Assembly (NCBI RefSeq): GCF_035956715.1
Contig: NZ_CP108381.1
Location: 2,604,001-2,668,000, forward strand
Length of the DNA: 64,000 bases
Direction of reading: 5' to 3'
Source: Nocardia sp. NBC_01329
Lineage (GTDB): Bacteria; Actinomycetota; Actinomycetes; Mycobacteriales; Mycobacteriaceae
The position numbers were made by a program, and so were the translations under genes. The notes beneath the pieces are model-generated. The model had not been told where the DNA came from, searched no databases, and saw only the letters and a list, made by a program, of their open reading frames with translations. Positions 18,212 to 27,262 of the stretch are shown piece after piece. Each line of letters opens with the position of its first letter. Positions within the stretch are counted from its first letter, which is position 1.

Positions 18212-19239
18212 CCACCGCACGCCGCACCGTTACGCCCGGCCTGCGCATGCTCGGCCTCGCGGTGGACGCGTACAAGAAGGTCTTCACCAATCCCGCACTG
18301 TCTCCGCCGAATCCACTGCGCCGCAGTGGATTCGATCTCGACGTGGTCGTCGGCGAGATCACCGCCGAGGCGCAGGATGTGGTCTCGCTGACCCTGACCC
18401 GGCCCGACGGCCGGCAGCTACCGTCGTGGCGGCCCGGTTCCCATATCGATGTCTTCCTGCCGTCCGGCCGACAACGCCAGTACTCACTGTGCGGCGACCC
18501 CGCCGACCGCTACCACTACCGCATCGCGGCCCGCCGGATCGCGGACGGTGGTGGTGGATCCGTCGAGGTGCACGAACTGCGGCCCGACGCCGCCCTGCGG
18601 ATCCGCGGCCCGCGCAATGCCTTCACCTTCGTCGATTCCGCGCCGTCGTACCTCTTCGTCGCCGCCGGAATCGGAATCACCCCGATCCTGCCGATGGCGC
18701 ATGCGGCCGGGAGCCGCGGGCGTCTGGTGTATCTCGGCCGGTCCCGCGAAACTATGCCTTTCCTGCGCGAACTTCCCAGCGGCTCCGATATCCGTCCCGA
18801 CGACGAAGCCGGCCCACCTGATATCCCGGCGCTGCTGGCCACCGCGGCACCCGGTGCGTCGGTGTACGTATGCGGGCCGCCTCCGGTTCTGGAAGCAGCC
18901 CAGCGGTGCCTGTTCGCACTGAACCCGACCGGATCGCTGCACACCGAACGCTTCTCCGCAGCACCGGTCCGCGACGGGCACGCGTTCGATCTCACACTCG
19001 CCCGGTCCGGGCGTCACGTCCGTGTCGGGGCCGCCGAAACTACTCTCGAGGCCATCCGCCGGGTGCAGCCGGATGTCGTCTACTCCTGCCGCCAAGGATT
19101 CTGCGGTACCTGCAAGGCCGGCGTCTCGGCCGGTTCGGTCGATCATCGCGACCGTCTTTTGAGCGACGGCGAACGCGCCGGTCACATGCTCACCTGTGTC
19201 TCCCGGTCGGCCGGCGGCCCGCTGGTACTCGATCTCTGA
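18208..19239 (+). CDS. Ferredoxin-NAD(P)H reductase of the phthalate dioxygenase reductase (PDR/VanB) type
   Basis: 343 aa. Order of domains: flavin domain (WRPGSHIDVFLPSG, RQYSLCGDP near residue 90), NAD(P) domain (AAGIGITPILPM, later VYVCGPPPVLEA) and a C-terminal plant-type 2Fe-2S domain with CRQGFCGTCKAG and the distal MLTC cysteine. It passes electrons from NAD(P)H to an oxygenase or di-iron partner. Start overlaps the stop of the hydrolase-like gene (ATGA). The ~50-residue N-terminal extension before the flavin domain is typical of the actinobacterial members near Metal_hydrol proteins. Confidence 0.88.
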   Translation: MTTARRTVTPGLRMLGLAVDAYKKVFTNPALSPPNPLRRSGFDLDVVVGEITAEAQDVVSLTLTRPDGRQLPSWRPGSHIDVFLPSGRQRQYSLCGDPADRYHYRIAARRIADGGGGSVEVHELRPDAALRIRGPRNAFTFVDSAPSYLFVAAGIGITPILPMAHAAGSRGRLVYLGRSRETMPFLRELPSGSDIRPDDEAGPPDIPALLATAAPGASVYVCGPPPVLEAAQRCLFALNPTGSLHTERFSAAPVRDGHAFDLTLARSGRHVRVGAAETTLEAIRRVQPDVVYSCRQGFCGTCKAGVSAGSVDHRDRLLSDGERAGHMLTCVSRSAGGPLVLDL

Positions 19240-19260
19240 TTGCGAAAGGCTCTCAGCCCC

Positions 19261-19767
19261 ATGAGCGCACGCTTCCCTCTCTCTCCCTCCGACGACGCCT
19301 TCCTCGACACCGCTCCCCACCGCTACACCCATATCGTCGATATCCCGGCGTCGGTGCCTCAGGTCTGGGACACCCTGGTCGCGCCGGACGCGCTGGTGTC
19401 CTGGTCGCCGGTGATCACGGCGGCGACCTGGACCTCGCCGCGGCCGTTCGGTATCGGCACCACCCGTGACGTCACGCTAGGCGGCCTCCTCCGGCTCGAG
19501 GAACGCTTCTACCGCTGGGACGAGGGTTCACGGATGACCTTCACCGTGGACGCCGCGTCGGTCCCCGGACTCAAACGGTTCGCCGAGGACATCACACTGC
19601 TCCCGCTCGGCACCGGCGCCCGGATCATCTGGACCTTCGCACTCGAGGGCACCGCGGCGCTGCGACTTCCGCTGGCGGCGGCCGGCCCGATCAACCGATT
19701 TGTCACCAAGACCATCGCGGGTGGCACGAGCCGCCGGGTCCGTACCCAGACAGTGGGGACACGATGA
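19261..19767 (+). CDS. SRPBCC-family protein
   Basis: 168 aa from the ATG at 19261 (an upstream in-frame TTG at 19240 is the alternative). The helix-grip pattern is visible: YTHIVDIPASVPQVWDTLVA at the start, beta strands with ERFYRWDEGSRMTFTVDAAS and a long final helix. SRPBCC proteins bind hydrophobic ligands such as lipids or polyketides. Its stop overlaps the monooxygenase start by ATGA, so it is probably made in step with it and may deliver or sequester the operon's substrate (inferred). Confidence 0.75.
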   Translation: MSARFPLSPSDDAFLDTAPHRYTHIVDIPASVPQVWDTLVAPDALVSWSPVITAATWTSPRPFGIGTTRDVTLGGLLRLEERFYRWDEGSRMTFTVDAASVPGLKRFAEDITLLPLGTGARIIWTFALEGTAALRLPLAAAGPINRFVTKTIAGGTSRRVRTQTVGTR

Positions 19768-21230
19768 GCGCCACCGCATCCGAACATCACAGCATCGTCG
19801 TTCTCGGCGCCGGTTTCGGCGGCATCGGACTGGCGATCAAGTTGCGCCAAGCCGGTTTCGACGATCTGGTCGTCCTCGAGCGCGCCGACGATCTCGGCGG
19901 CACCTGGCAGGCCAATACCTATCCCGGCTGCGCCTGCGATGTTCCGTCCCAGCTCTACAGCTATTCGTTCGCGCCGAACCCGGATTGGTCGCGTACGTAC
20001 GGCAAACAGCGCGAGATCCTGGAGTATCTGCGCCGCGTCGCCACCGAATACGATGTCTTGCGCCATATCCGGCTGGGCACCGAACTCACCGAAGCTCGTT
20101 GGGACGAGGACCGACGGGTATGGCGGATCGCGACCTCGCGCGGGTCGCTGACTGCCGATTTCTTCATCTCGGCCGCCGGAATCTTCGCCGAGGCCAAGTA
20201 CCCCGACCTCCCGGGACTCGACACTTTCGAGGGCACCGCGTTCCATTCACTGCACTGGGACCACGACCACGATCTGACCGGAGAGCGGGTCGCGGTCGTC
20301 GGGACCGGTGCCTCCGCGGTGCAATTCGTCCCCGAGATCCAGCCGCAGGTAGCCGCGCTGACAGTGTTCCAGCGGTCCGCGCCGTGGATCGTGCCGCGGA
20401 TGGACCGCCCCACTCTGAGCCTCGAACGCACCCTGCTGCGGCGGTTACCGCTGGCACAGAAAGCGATCCGTGGCACCTGGTACACCCTGATCGAGGGATT
20501 CGGCCTGGTCGGTTTCGTCGACAACCGTTTCCGTCACCCGTACGAGATACTCGGCCGGTTGCAGCTGCGGCGCCAGATCCGCGATCCCCACCTGCGTCGT
20601 AAGGCCACCCCCGACTACATCATCGGCTGTAAACGCGCGATCTTCTCCGACGCCTACCTGCCCGCGCTGGACAAAGACAACGTCGAGGTGATCACCGACG
20701 GGATCGCCGAGGTGCGGGCCCGCTCCGTCCTCACCCGCGCCGGTGTCGAGATACCCGTCGACACCATCATCTACGGCACCGGGTTCACCACCATCCCGTC
20801 CGCCTTCGAACGGATCATCGGCCTCGACGATCTGTCGATCGCCGACCACTACCACCACCGGCCGCAGACCTACCTGGGTGCCGCGATGGCGGGGTTCCCG
20901 AACTTCTTCTGCACCCTCGGCCCGTTCGGCGCCGCGGGCAATCAATCGGCCATCTACATGCTCGAATCGCAGATCAGCTATATCGTCGACGCCCTGCGGA
21001 CCCTGCGCAGTCGCGGTGACCGGCGAGTGGAAGTGCGACAGGCGACCCAGGATGCGTTCGTCGACGAGATGACTCGGCGCAGCGCCGATACGGTCTGGCT
21101 GACGGGCGGCTGCCAGAGCTACTACACCACTCCCGACGGTGGCAATGCGGGTCTCTACCCCAACTGGAGTTTCGAATACCGCCGCCGCACCAGGCAATTC
21201 GATGCCGATTCCTACGAGGTGACCCGATGA
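19764..21230 (+). CDS. Flavin-containing / Baeyer-Villiger-type monooxygenase
   Basis: 488 aa. FAD-binding GAGFGGIG near residue 12, GTWQANTYPGCACDVPSQLY, the Baeyer-Villiger fingerprint FEGTAFHSLHW near 155, second Rossmann VAVVGTGASAVQFVPEI near 178 and the late YGTGF motif. Such enzymes insert oxygen into ketones or hydroxylate hydrophobic substrates using NADPH and O2. It resembles MymA-type actinobacterial FMOs, which also sit beside an SDR and a FadD ligase. Start and stop both overlap neighbours by ATGA, so it is the core of a tightly coupled operon. Confidence 0.9.
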   Translation: MSATASEHHSIVVLGAGFGGIGLAIKLRQAGFDDLVVLERADDLGGTWQANTYPGCACDVPSQLYSYSFAPNPDWSRTYGKQREILEYLRRVATEYDVLRHIRLGTELTEARWDEDRRVWRIATSRGSLTADFFISAAGIFAEAKYPDLPGLDTFEGTAFHSLHWDHDHDLTGERVAVVGTGASAVQFVPEIQPQVAALTVFQRSAPWIVPRMDRPTLSLERTLLRRLPLAQKAIRGTWYTLIEGFGLVGFVDNRFRHPYEILGRLQLRRQIRDPHLRRKATPDYIIGCKRAIFSDAYLPALDKDNVEVITDGIAEVRARSVLTRAGVEIPVDTIIYGTGFTTIPSAFERIIGLDDLSIADHYHHRPQTYLGAAMAGFPNFFCTLGPFGAAGNQSAIYMLESQISYIVDALRTLRSRGDRRVEVRQATQDAFVDEMTRRSADTVWLTGGCQSYYTTPDGGNAGLYPNWSFEYRRRTRQFDADSYEVTR

Positions 21231-22105
21231 AACCGGCATTACCCGACCCGCTGGGCTGGATCTTCCCCTCCGCCACCTACGACGTGAAGGGCAAGACGGC
21301 ACTGGTCACCGGCGCCGGGCAGGGAATCGGACTCGAGCTCGTCACTCTCCTGCACCGGCGCGGCGCCCAGGTCGTCGTGGTCGATATCGACGAGGCGGCC
21401 GCCCAGCGCACCGCCCGGGTGCTGGGTTCGGGCGCATACGGAGTCGGCGGAGATGTCGCCGACCGCGCCCGGATGGACGAGGTGATCGCAGAGGTCGTCG
21501 AGCGGTTCGGCCACTTGGATGTGGTGGTGGCCAATGCCGGGGTCACCCCGGTTCCCGCGACGATCCGGACGATGGATCCGGCCGATTTCGACCGTGTCAT
21601 GAGCGTCAATCTGACCGGGGTGTTCAATACCGTCCATCCGGCGCTGGACCATATCGTAGAGTCCCGGGGTCACGTCGTCCTCGTCTCGTCCTGCGCGGCG
21701 TTCGCACCGGGTATGGGTGGATCGCCCTATATGGTCAGCAAGGCCGCGGTCGAACAGCTGGGCCGGGCACTGCGGGTGGAGTTAGGCGGCTCCGGCGCCA
21801 CCGCCGGGATCGCCTATTTCGGTGTCGTGGAGACCTCGATGACCCACGATGTGCTCGACGCCGACGATCTGGGGCGCAGGATCAACGATCTGCTGCCGTG
21901 GCCGTTGAACGTGCGCATCAGCGCCGAACACGCCGCACGAACCATCGCCGACGGGATCGGGCGCCGGGCGGCGCGGACCATCGCTCCGAGCGGCTGGCAG
22001 CCCTACGCGTTGTTGCGCGGCGCGATCAACATCGTGCTGGATCGGCGACTCGCCGCCGATTCGACGGTGCACGAACTGGTTCGCGCGATCGAGCGGCGCC
22101 GATGA
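21227..22105 (+). CDS. Short-chain dehydrogenase/reductase
   Basis: 292 aa. TGAGQGIG near residue 26, NAGVTPVP near 100 and the active-site SSCAAFAPGMGGSPYMVSKA segment (Ser, Tyr and Lys all present). The ~20-residue N-terminal leader and C-terminal extension fit the SadH-like SDRs found in mycobacterial operons with FMO and FadD genes. It probably interconverts an alcohol and the ketone handled by the neighbouring monooxygenase. It overlaps the monooxygenase gene by ATGA. Confidence 0.87.
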   Translation: MKPALPDPLGWIFPSATYDVKGKTALVTGAGQGIGLELVTLLHRRGAQVVVVDIDEAAAQRTARVLGSGAYGVGGDVADRARMDEVIAEVVERFGHLDVVVANAGVTPVPATIRTMDPADFDRVMSVNLTGVFNTVHPALDHIVESRGHVVLVSSCAAFAPGMGGSPYMVSKAAVEQLGRALRVELGGSGATAGIAYFGVVETSMTHDVLDADDLGRRINDLLPWPLNVRISAEHAARTIADGIGRRAARTIAPSGWQPYALLRGAINIVLDRRLAADSTVHELVRAIERRR

Positions 22106-22208
22106 TCCACTCACCGACGCGCGCAACGGTTCACCGTCTCCCGCGGGCTTCGTATTGTTCCTCGGTCCTCGATACCGCCGCCGCGGGTCCGATCCGGAAA
22201 GGCTCACT

Positions 22209-24035
22209 GTGAGCACCACTCGCTTCGATACGCTGCCCGCCGCGTTCCAGCACATCGCCGCCCTCGACCCCGCCGCGATCGCGCTGCGCACGCCCGGTGA
22301 CACGCACACACTGACTTGGTCCGAATACGCCGCACAGGTCCGCGAATTCGCCGCCGGTCTGGCTGGATTGGGCGTACGCCGCGGCGACACCGTCGCACTG
22401 ATGATGGGCAACCGGGTCGAGTTCTACCCGCTCGAGGTGGCCGCGCAGCATCTCGGCGCGACCTCGTTCTCGGTCTACAACACCTTGCCCGCCGACCAGC
22501 TGAACCATGTGCTCGGAAATGCCGGGGCCCGGGTGGTCATCTGTGAACCGCAGTACGTCGCGCGGTTGCGGTCCTGCGGAGTCGTACTCGATCACATCGT
22601 CTGTCTCGACGACACCGTGGCGGGAACCCTCTCGGTCGCCGATGTGGTCGCCGCGGGCCGCGCCGATTTCGATTTCGACGCCGCCTGGCGCGCGGTACGC
22701 GGCGAGGATGTGGCCACCTTGATCTACACCTCCGGTACCACCGGTAGTCCCAAGGGTGTGGAGACCACGCACGCCAACCTGCTGTTCCAGGTCTACGGGA
22801 TCGCCGATGTACTGGGCATCGAATTCGGTGACACCATCACCTCGTTCATGCCCAGCGCCCATATCGCCGACCGGCTCACCGCCCTGTACGTACAGGAAGT
22901 GCTCGGTGTCCAGGTGACCTGCGTATCCGATCCGAAACTGATCGCACCGGCGCTGGCGGATCTGCGACCGACCCTGTGGGGCGCGGTGCCACGCGTCTGG
23001 GAGAAGTTGCGCGCCGCCATCGAATACAAGGTCGCCGCCGAACCCGACCACGACCGGCGTGCGGCCCTGCGATGGGCTCTGTCGGTGGCGGCGGCACGCG
23101 GAGAACACGAGTTGACCGGGACACCGCTACCGGCCGATCTCGCCGCCGAATGGCAGCGGGCCGACGAACTGGTCCTGCGGAGCCTGCGGGCGGCACTGGG
23201 TTTCGACCGGATGCGCTGGGCGTTGTCGGGCGCCGCCCCTATCCCACCGGCGACCCTGGGATTCTTCGCCGGACTCGGCGTCCCGATCACCGAGATCTGG
23301 GGTATGTCCGAACTGTCGTGCATCTGCAGTGTCAGCCCACCGGACGAGGTGCGGCTGGGCACCGTCGGAAAGCTGCTGCCCGGTATGGAATACCGCAACG
23401 CGCCCGACGGTGAACTGCTCGTGCGGGGTCCGCTGGTGATGAAGAGCTACCGCGGTCAGCCGGAGAAGACCGGCGAGGCCATCGATACCGACGGCTGGCT
23501 GCACACCGGCGATATCGTCACGGTCGACGACGAGGGCTACCTCAGGGTCGTCGACCGCAAGAAGGAAATCATCATCAATGCCTCCGGCAAGAATATGTCA
23601 CCGACGCATATCGAGAACACGATCAAAGCCGCCACCCCGCTGATCGGGGCCATGTCGGTGATCGGCGACGGCCGTCCCTACAACACCGCGTTGATCGTCC
23701 TCGACGCCGAAACCGCCGGCCCCTACGCGAAACAGCACGGACTGACCGACGATTCGGCCGCCGCCCTGGCCGCCGAACCGTCGGTGATCACCGCGATCCG
23801 GGCCGGAGTGGCCGCCGGCAACGCGCGGTTGTCCCGGGTGGAGCAGGTCAAACGCTTTCTCGTCCTCCCGGCTTTCTGGGAAGCCGGCGGCGACGAGGTC
23901 ACGCTCACCATGAAACTCAAGCGAAAAGTCGTCGGCGAGAAGTACGCGTCCCGGATCGCCGACCTCTATCGCGAACCCCCGGCAGCCGATATCCACGAAC
24001 CCGCCGGCGAATCCCGCCCCGTCCCCGCAACCTGA
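22209..24035 (+). CDS. Long-chain acyl-CoA ligase (AMP-binding, FadD type)
   Basis: 608 aa, GTG start at 22209. AMP-binding signature TLIYTSGTTGSPKGVETTHA near residue 180, IWGMSE near 365, TGDIVTVDDEGYLRVVDRKK near 440 and the catalytic-lysine region MKLKRKVVGEKY near the end. Full family length. It activates a carboxylic acid to acyl-AMP and then acyl-CoA. As the last gene of the operon (103 bp after the SDR), it would couple the acid produced by the oxidation steps to CoA for degradation or lipid synthesis. Confidence 0.88.
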   Translation: MSTTRFDTLPAAFQHIAALDPAAIALRTPGDTHTLTWSEYAAQVREFAAGLAGLGVRRGDTVALMMGNRVEFYPLEVAAQHLGATSFSVYNTLPADQLNHVLGNAGARVVICEPQYVARLRSCGVVLDHIVCLDDTVAGTLSVADVVAAGRADFDFDAAWRAVRGEDVATLIYTSGTTGSPKGVETTHANLLFQVYGIADVLGIEFGDTITSFMPSAHIADRLTALYVQEVLGVQVTCVSDPKLIAPALADLRPTLWGAVPRVWEKLRAAIEYKVAAEPDHDRRAALRWALSVAAARGEHELTGTPLPADLAAEWQRADELVLRSLRAALGFDRMRWALSGAAPIPPATLGFFAGLGVPITEIWGMSELSCICSVSPPDEVRLGTVGKLLPGMEYRNAPDGELLVRGPLVMKSYRGQPEKTGEAIDTDGWLHTGDIVTVDDEGYLRVVDRKKEIIINASGKNMSPTHIENTIKAATPLIGAMSVIGDGRPYNTALIVLDAETAGPYAKQHGLTDDSAAALAAEPSVITAIRAGVAAGNARLSRVEQVKRFLVLPAFWEAGGDEVTLTMKLKRKVVGEKYASRIADLYREPPAADIHEPAGESRPVPAT

Positions 24036-24060
24036 TACCGAAGCGCGGCGCGAGCCCGGC

Positions 24061-24432
24061 TCAGACCTCGAGCTCCTCCTCGATCCCGCGCAGCCGGTGC
24101 CGGGCCAATGCCAGGTTCGCCCGCGCGCGGTCGAGCGCGAGATACAGGAACAGCCCCCTCGATTTGCGCCCTGTCATAGGCCGGATGAGGTGATACTGGC
24201 TGCTGAGCGAGATGAGGACGTCCTCGATGTCCTCCTGCAGACCCAACTGTTCGATGGTCCGCAGCTTCGCTCGCACCACCTCGGTGTTTCCGGCCGCCGC
24301 CACGTTCAGGTCCAGCGCCTTCGAGCTACCGAGCATCCCCAGTGCCATACCGCTGTTGTAGTCGACGACGGCAGCCCCGAGGGCGCCGTCGATCGACATC
24401 ATGTCCTTGAGTGCCAAATCCATATCGGACAA
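24061..24432 (-). CDS. Roadblock/LC7-domain protein (short)
   Basis: 123 aa. TTG start favoured because AGAGGAAC lies just upstream; ATG at 24423 is the alternative. The fold pattern is Roadblock/LC7: MMSIDGALGAAVVDYNSGMA, then a helix and a beta-hairpin (VLISLSSQYHLIRPM, FLYLALDRARANLALARHRL). Such proteins bind Ras-like GTPases or dimerise with other roadblock proteins. Last of four minus-strand genes, three of which are roadblock proteins. The mycobacterial/nocardial role is unknown. Confidence 0.8.
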   Translation of the reverse strand: MSDMDLALKDMMSIDGALGAAVVDYNSGMALGMLGSSKALDLNVAAAGNTEVVRAKLRTIEQLGLQEDIEDVLISLSSQYHLIRPMTGRKSRGLFLYLALDRARANLALARHRLRGIEEELEV

Positions 24433-24457
24433 TGTCGTTCCTCTCGAGAATTACTGA

Positions 24458-24928
24458 TTACTGATTTCTTCCGTTGCTTCCGGGCTCCCTCGCCACGGCG
24501 GAGAGATGTTCGGCGATCCGGCGTGCCACCGGACGGGACTCCAGGTGCAGGCGGCCGATATTCACTTCGGGGGCCGCGAGCACGGTCAGCGATGCCCAAC
24601 CGGCCGCGTAGATCACCACATGCCCACCGCTCCCGTCCACCACGACCTCGTGGAAACCCCCGCCGTGCGCGGTTTCGGCAAGCCGGTGCGATAGCGACAG
24701 CTGCGCCGCCGCCAGCGCGGCCATGCCGGTCGGTTCGATCTGCGCGGGTAGGTCGTGGGTCACCAGCAGGCCGTCGCTGGACGCCACCAGCGCCCCGATC
24801 AACCGGGGCACGCGTTCCCGCAGCGCCCGAAGTTCCGCCGTCACCACGGCGTTCGGTTCGGGTACGGACATCGGCACCTTGGTAAGCCTTCCCATCAATT
24901 CACCGAGCAGATTCTTGCGCGCCGTCAC
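24458..24928 (-). CDS. Roadblock/LC7-domain protein
   Basis: 156 aa, GTG start at 24928 overlapping the preceding stop (GTGA). The core is ALVASSDGLLVTHDL, GMAALAAAQLSLSHRLAET, VVVDGSGGHVVIYAAG and SLTVLAAPEVNIGRLHLESR, the actinobacterial CvnB-like roadblock pattern. In conservons this protein works with a sensor kinase-like CvnA, CvnC and the GTPase CvnD, none of which is encoded here. Translational coupling suggests it forms a complex with the DUF4388-like protein upstream. Confidence 0.85.
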   Translation of the reverse strand: MTARKNLLGELMGRLTKVPMSVPEPNAVVTAELRALRERVPRLIGALVASSDGLLVTHDLPAQIEPTGMAALAAAQLSLSHRLAETAHGGGFHEVVVDGSGGHVVIYAAGWASLTVLAAPEVNIGRLHLESRPVARRIAEHLSAVAREPGSNGRNQ

Positions 24929-25713
24929 GCGAGGTCCTCCAGAGCCGCGCGAAGGCGGGTGAGCAGTTCGTGGTCCACCGGTTCCCATTCGTCCCCCTCG
25001 GGGACCGGTGTGGCGTGCCGGATCCGGCGCCGCAACGGCGGATCCGCCACGGGCCCGGCGTCCGGCGGCTCGAGCTCGGAAGCCGGTGCGCCCACTGGTG
25101 GTTCGATCAGTCCGGCCACCGTGAGGTCCCGTACCGCCTCCAAACAGCCGTACGCTGTGCGGCCCAGGTCGCGGGCGATTCCGGTGACACTGCGCCGGTT
25201 GTCGGCGGCGGCCAGTATCTCGGCCTGACCGCCGGTGAGCACCACCCGGCGCCGCCGGACGCGGCGCACCGGGACCACCGCGGCCCGGTCGACCAGTTCC
25301 GCGGGCCACGGTCCCGACCTCGGGTCCCCGCGGCGCGCGCATTCACGAACCAGCGCCCGCGGCCGGATATGGCAGACCGCCGAGAGCCAGTGCGCGGGCG
25401 CCGGCCGGAACTCCGGAACCACCGGTGTGGCCAGCAGAAAATAGGCCGCGTCGAAAACCGAGAGCAGCGCCAGGGTTTCCAGTAGCGGCCGTCCGAGCAT
25501 CGGCCCCGGATCACCCGTACCCGCCCGCTGCCAGTCCTCGGCGCTGGCCACTCCGGCCTCGACCACCAACCGGTCGAGCCCGGTGGTGCGGGAACAAGTC
25601 GCCGAGGCGATCGTCCCGTCGGCGAGATGGAACTCCCCGTCCCCTACATGCAGGACGCCGGTCCGCCCTTCGTCTTCGAGCCGCTGCAATTCGTCCGCGA
25701 GCTCAACGCGCAT
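24925..25713 (-). CDS. DUF4388-like / winged-helix regulatory protein of the roadblock cluster
   Basis: 262 aa from the ATG at 25713, which overlaps the upstream gene's end by 11 bp. The N-terminus (LQRLEDEGRTGVLHVGDGEF, LADGTIASATC) matches the DUF4388/PatA-N-like domain that usually precedes output domains. The C-terminal half contains a likely winged helix (GGQAEILAAADNRRSVTGIA, then TAYGCLEAVRDLTVAGLIEP) followed by an acidic tail. Placed between roadblock genes with overlaps at both ends, it is likely the output or adaptor of that module. Assignment of the N-domain is moderately sure. Confidence 0.65.
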   Translation of the reverse strand: MRVELADELQRLEDEGRTGVLHVGDGEFHLADGTIASATCSRTTGLDRLVVEAGVASAEDWQRAGTGDPGPMLGRPLLETLALLSVFDAAYFLLATPVVPEFRPAPAHWLSAVCHIRPRALVRECARRGDPRSGPWPAELVDRAAVVPVRRVRRRRVVLTGGQAEILAAADNRRSVTGIARDLGRTAYGCLEAVRDLTVAGLIEPPVGAPASELEPPDAGPVADPPLRRRIRHATPVPEGDEWEPVDHELLTRLRAALEDLA

Positions 25714-26116
25714 GACCGTCCTCGGCCAGATCCGCGAGAATATCGCGCAACCGGAACCGGGCCATCGCGAGATTGCCGGAGTCCTCGTCGAACAGGACGT
25801 GGACGAACAAGCGCCCGTCGAAATCACCGTCCACCAGGTTGAGCAGGTGGTATCCCCCCGGTCCGCAGACGATTATCTCGTTCACATCGTCACCGGCGTC
25901 ACCGGTGGTCAGCGCCGGACAGCCGAGTACCGCGCGCACCACATCGGTGGTCGTCGCCGCGTCCTCGTGCTGATCGACCAGCTCGTGCCGCCCCGCCCCG
26001 GCCACCGCCAGACCACTCGCCCCGTCCACCAATGTCACGCTGCGCGCACCGGGGATGTCCATGATCCGTTCCAGACATCCATCGATTCCGCTCACTGCGC
26101 CCCTGCCCTGTTTCAT
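25703..26116 (-). CDS. Roadblock/LC7-domain protein, first gene of the cluster
   Basis: 137 aa, ATG start. Pattern: VTLVDGASGLAVAGAGRHEL, VNEIIVCGPGGYHLLNLVDG and LFVHVLFDEDSGNLAMARFR, a complete roadblock fold with the familiar 'N-L-A-M-A-R-x-R-L' C-terminal helix. The same helix occurs in the 123-aa protein downstream, so the two may be paralogues. It leads a cluster of four genes with overlaps; an imperfect GTTTC/GAAAC inverted repeat lies just upstream. Confidence 0.83.
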   Translation of the reverse strand: MKQGRGAVSGIDGCLERIMDIPGARSVTLVDGASGLAVAGAGRHELVDQHEDAATTTDVVRAVLGCPALTTGDAGDDVNEIIVCGPGGYHLLNLVDGDFDGRLFVHVLFDEDSGNLAMARFRLRDILADLAEDGHAR

Positions 26117-26364
26117 GCGTGTTTCAGATTCCTGGAAACATTACACACAGATGGCGTTCGCTGCCGACTGAACGCATGACTCACTCGCGTACTCGGCTCG
26201 CCTCGGCTGGAACCCGAAGCGCGTTACGCACGAGATACGCAGTATCGCAAGGCAGTTGGAAGTCTACGCATCGACCCGAGGGCGGCAGCACTGTTTTCTC
26301 AATTTTGCGCACGCAACTGGAAACCATCTGGATCCTCCGCCCGCGGGATGACTATGTCCGGTAT
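26117..26364. other. Intergenic region
   Basis: Divergent region between the roadblock cluster and the EamA remnant. A GTTTC-N8-GAAAC-type repeat at ~26125-26143 is the only visible symmetry. No gene seen. Confidence 0.4.
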
Positions 26365-26600
26365 ATGACCGACCTGTCTCCCGGACGAGGACGAGCGTTA
26401 CTCGCCGCCGCCGTCACCGTCGCGCTGTGGGCGTCGGCGTTCGTCTTGATCCGCACCGCCGCAGCGGATTTCTCGCCGGGAGCGCTGGCGCTGGGCCGGT
26501 TGGCCTCGGATCGGTGGTACTGGTGACGCCCGCCGGGGATTCCCTCAGTGGCCCACCAGCGGAGGAACTCTGGAACACAGCGGCTCCAGGCGGCGACGAC
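26365..26600 (+). pseudogene. N-terminal remnant of an EamA/DMT-family transporter
   Basis: From the ATG at 26365 about 55 codons read as the first helix of an EamA permease: RGRALLAAAVTVALWASAFV, then LIRTAAADFSPGALALGRLA. Family proteins run ~300 aa with ten helices. The frame then shifts (GSVVLVTP continues in another frame) and everything after ~26600 is unrelated. A truncated, non-functional copy. Confidence 0.62.
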
Positions 26601-26719
26601 GTGGTGCATCTGCCCGTTCCCGCCGCCACTCCTGCTGTACCGCCGCCTGTTCAGGGCGGCAGTTGCCAGCCCACGACACCAGCCGCTACGACCGGTTTTC
26701 GCAGCGGTATGGTCATGTC

Positions 26720-27262
26720 GTGAATGCGCGTCTCCGGCTGCTCGCTCGGCTGCGTGGCGCGTTCATCGGGTTGTTCTCCGGCGCAGCCGGCCTGGCTGGG
26801 CACGGTCTCGGTGGTGGTCCGGTGGACCTGTCGGCGAGCATGCTGTTGTCGCTGGCCGCCGCCTGCGTGCTGCCCGGTGTGGTAGTGACAGACCGGCATG
26901 TGCGTGAGCCCCGCGCGGGGACGGTGGCCGGTCTCCTCATCGCGGGCCAGACGCTCGGGCATATCGTGCTGACCGTGGGGCACGGCCACAGTGCGGGGGC
27001 TGGGTTGTTGCCGTCACCTGCCATGTCGGCCGGTCATCTCGCGGCTGCTCTGGCGGCCGCCGTGTTACTGCTGAGCGCCGAGCGGTCGGTGCAGGCGGCT
27101 TTCGGGTTCGTCGTCGAACGCCTGGCCGGCTGGTTGATGCCGCGCCGTGGGGAAGCAACCAGACCGTGGGTCCTGGTCCCGGCCTACTCCTGGACCGGTG
27201 CCCGTGCTCGTGGCTTGCGGACAGCATATGGCGGAACGCGAGCGCCACCGAGGTGCGGATAG
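26720..27262 (+). CDS. Integral membrane protein of unknown function
   Basis: 180 aa from the GTG at 26720, chosen because the hydrophobic region starts right after it; no strong Shine-Dalgarno is seen. Four to five membrane segments are visible (RGAFIGLFSGAAGLAGHGLG, SMLLSLAAACVLPGVVV, AGLLIAGQTLGHIVLTVGHG, AGHLAAALAAAVLLLSAE). Several His residues in the second half of the membrane part (GHIVLTVGHGHSAG) could bind metal. Small actinobacterial proteins with this layout occur near copper and cytochrome genes, but nothing here proves such a role. The C-terminal ~40 residues are basic. Confidence 0.55.
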   Translation: MNARLRLLARLRGAFIGLFSGAAGLAGHGLGGGPVDLSASMLLSLAAACVLPGVVVTDRHVREPRAGTVAGLLIAGQTLGHIVLTVGHGHSAGAGLLPSPAMSAGHLAAALAAAVLLLSAERSVQAAFGFVVERLAGWLMPRRGEATRPWVLVPAYSWTGARARGLRTAYGGTRAPPRCG

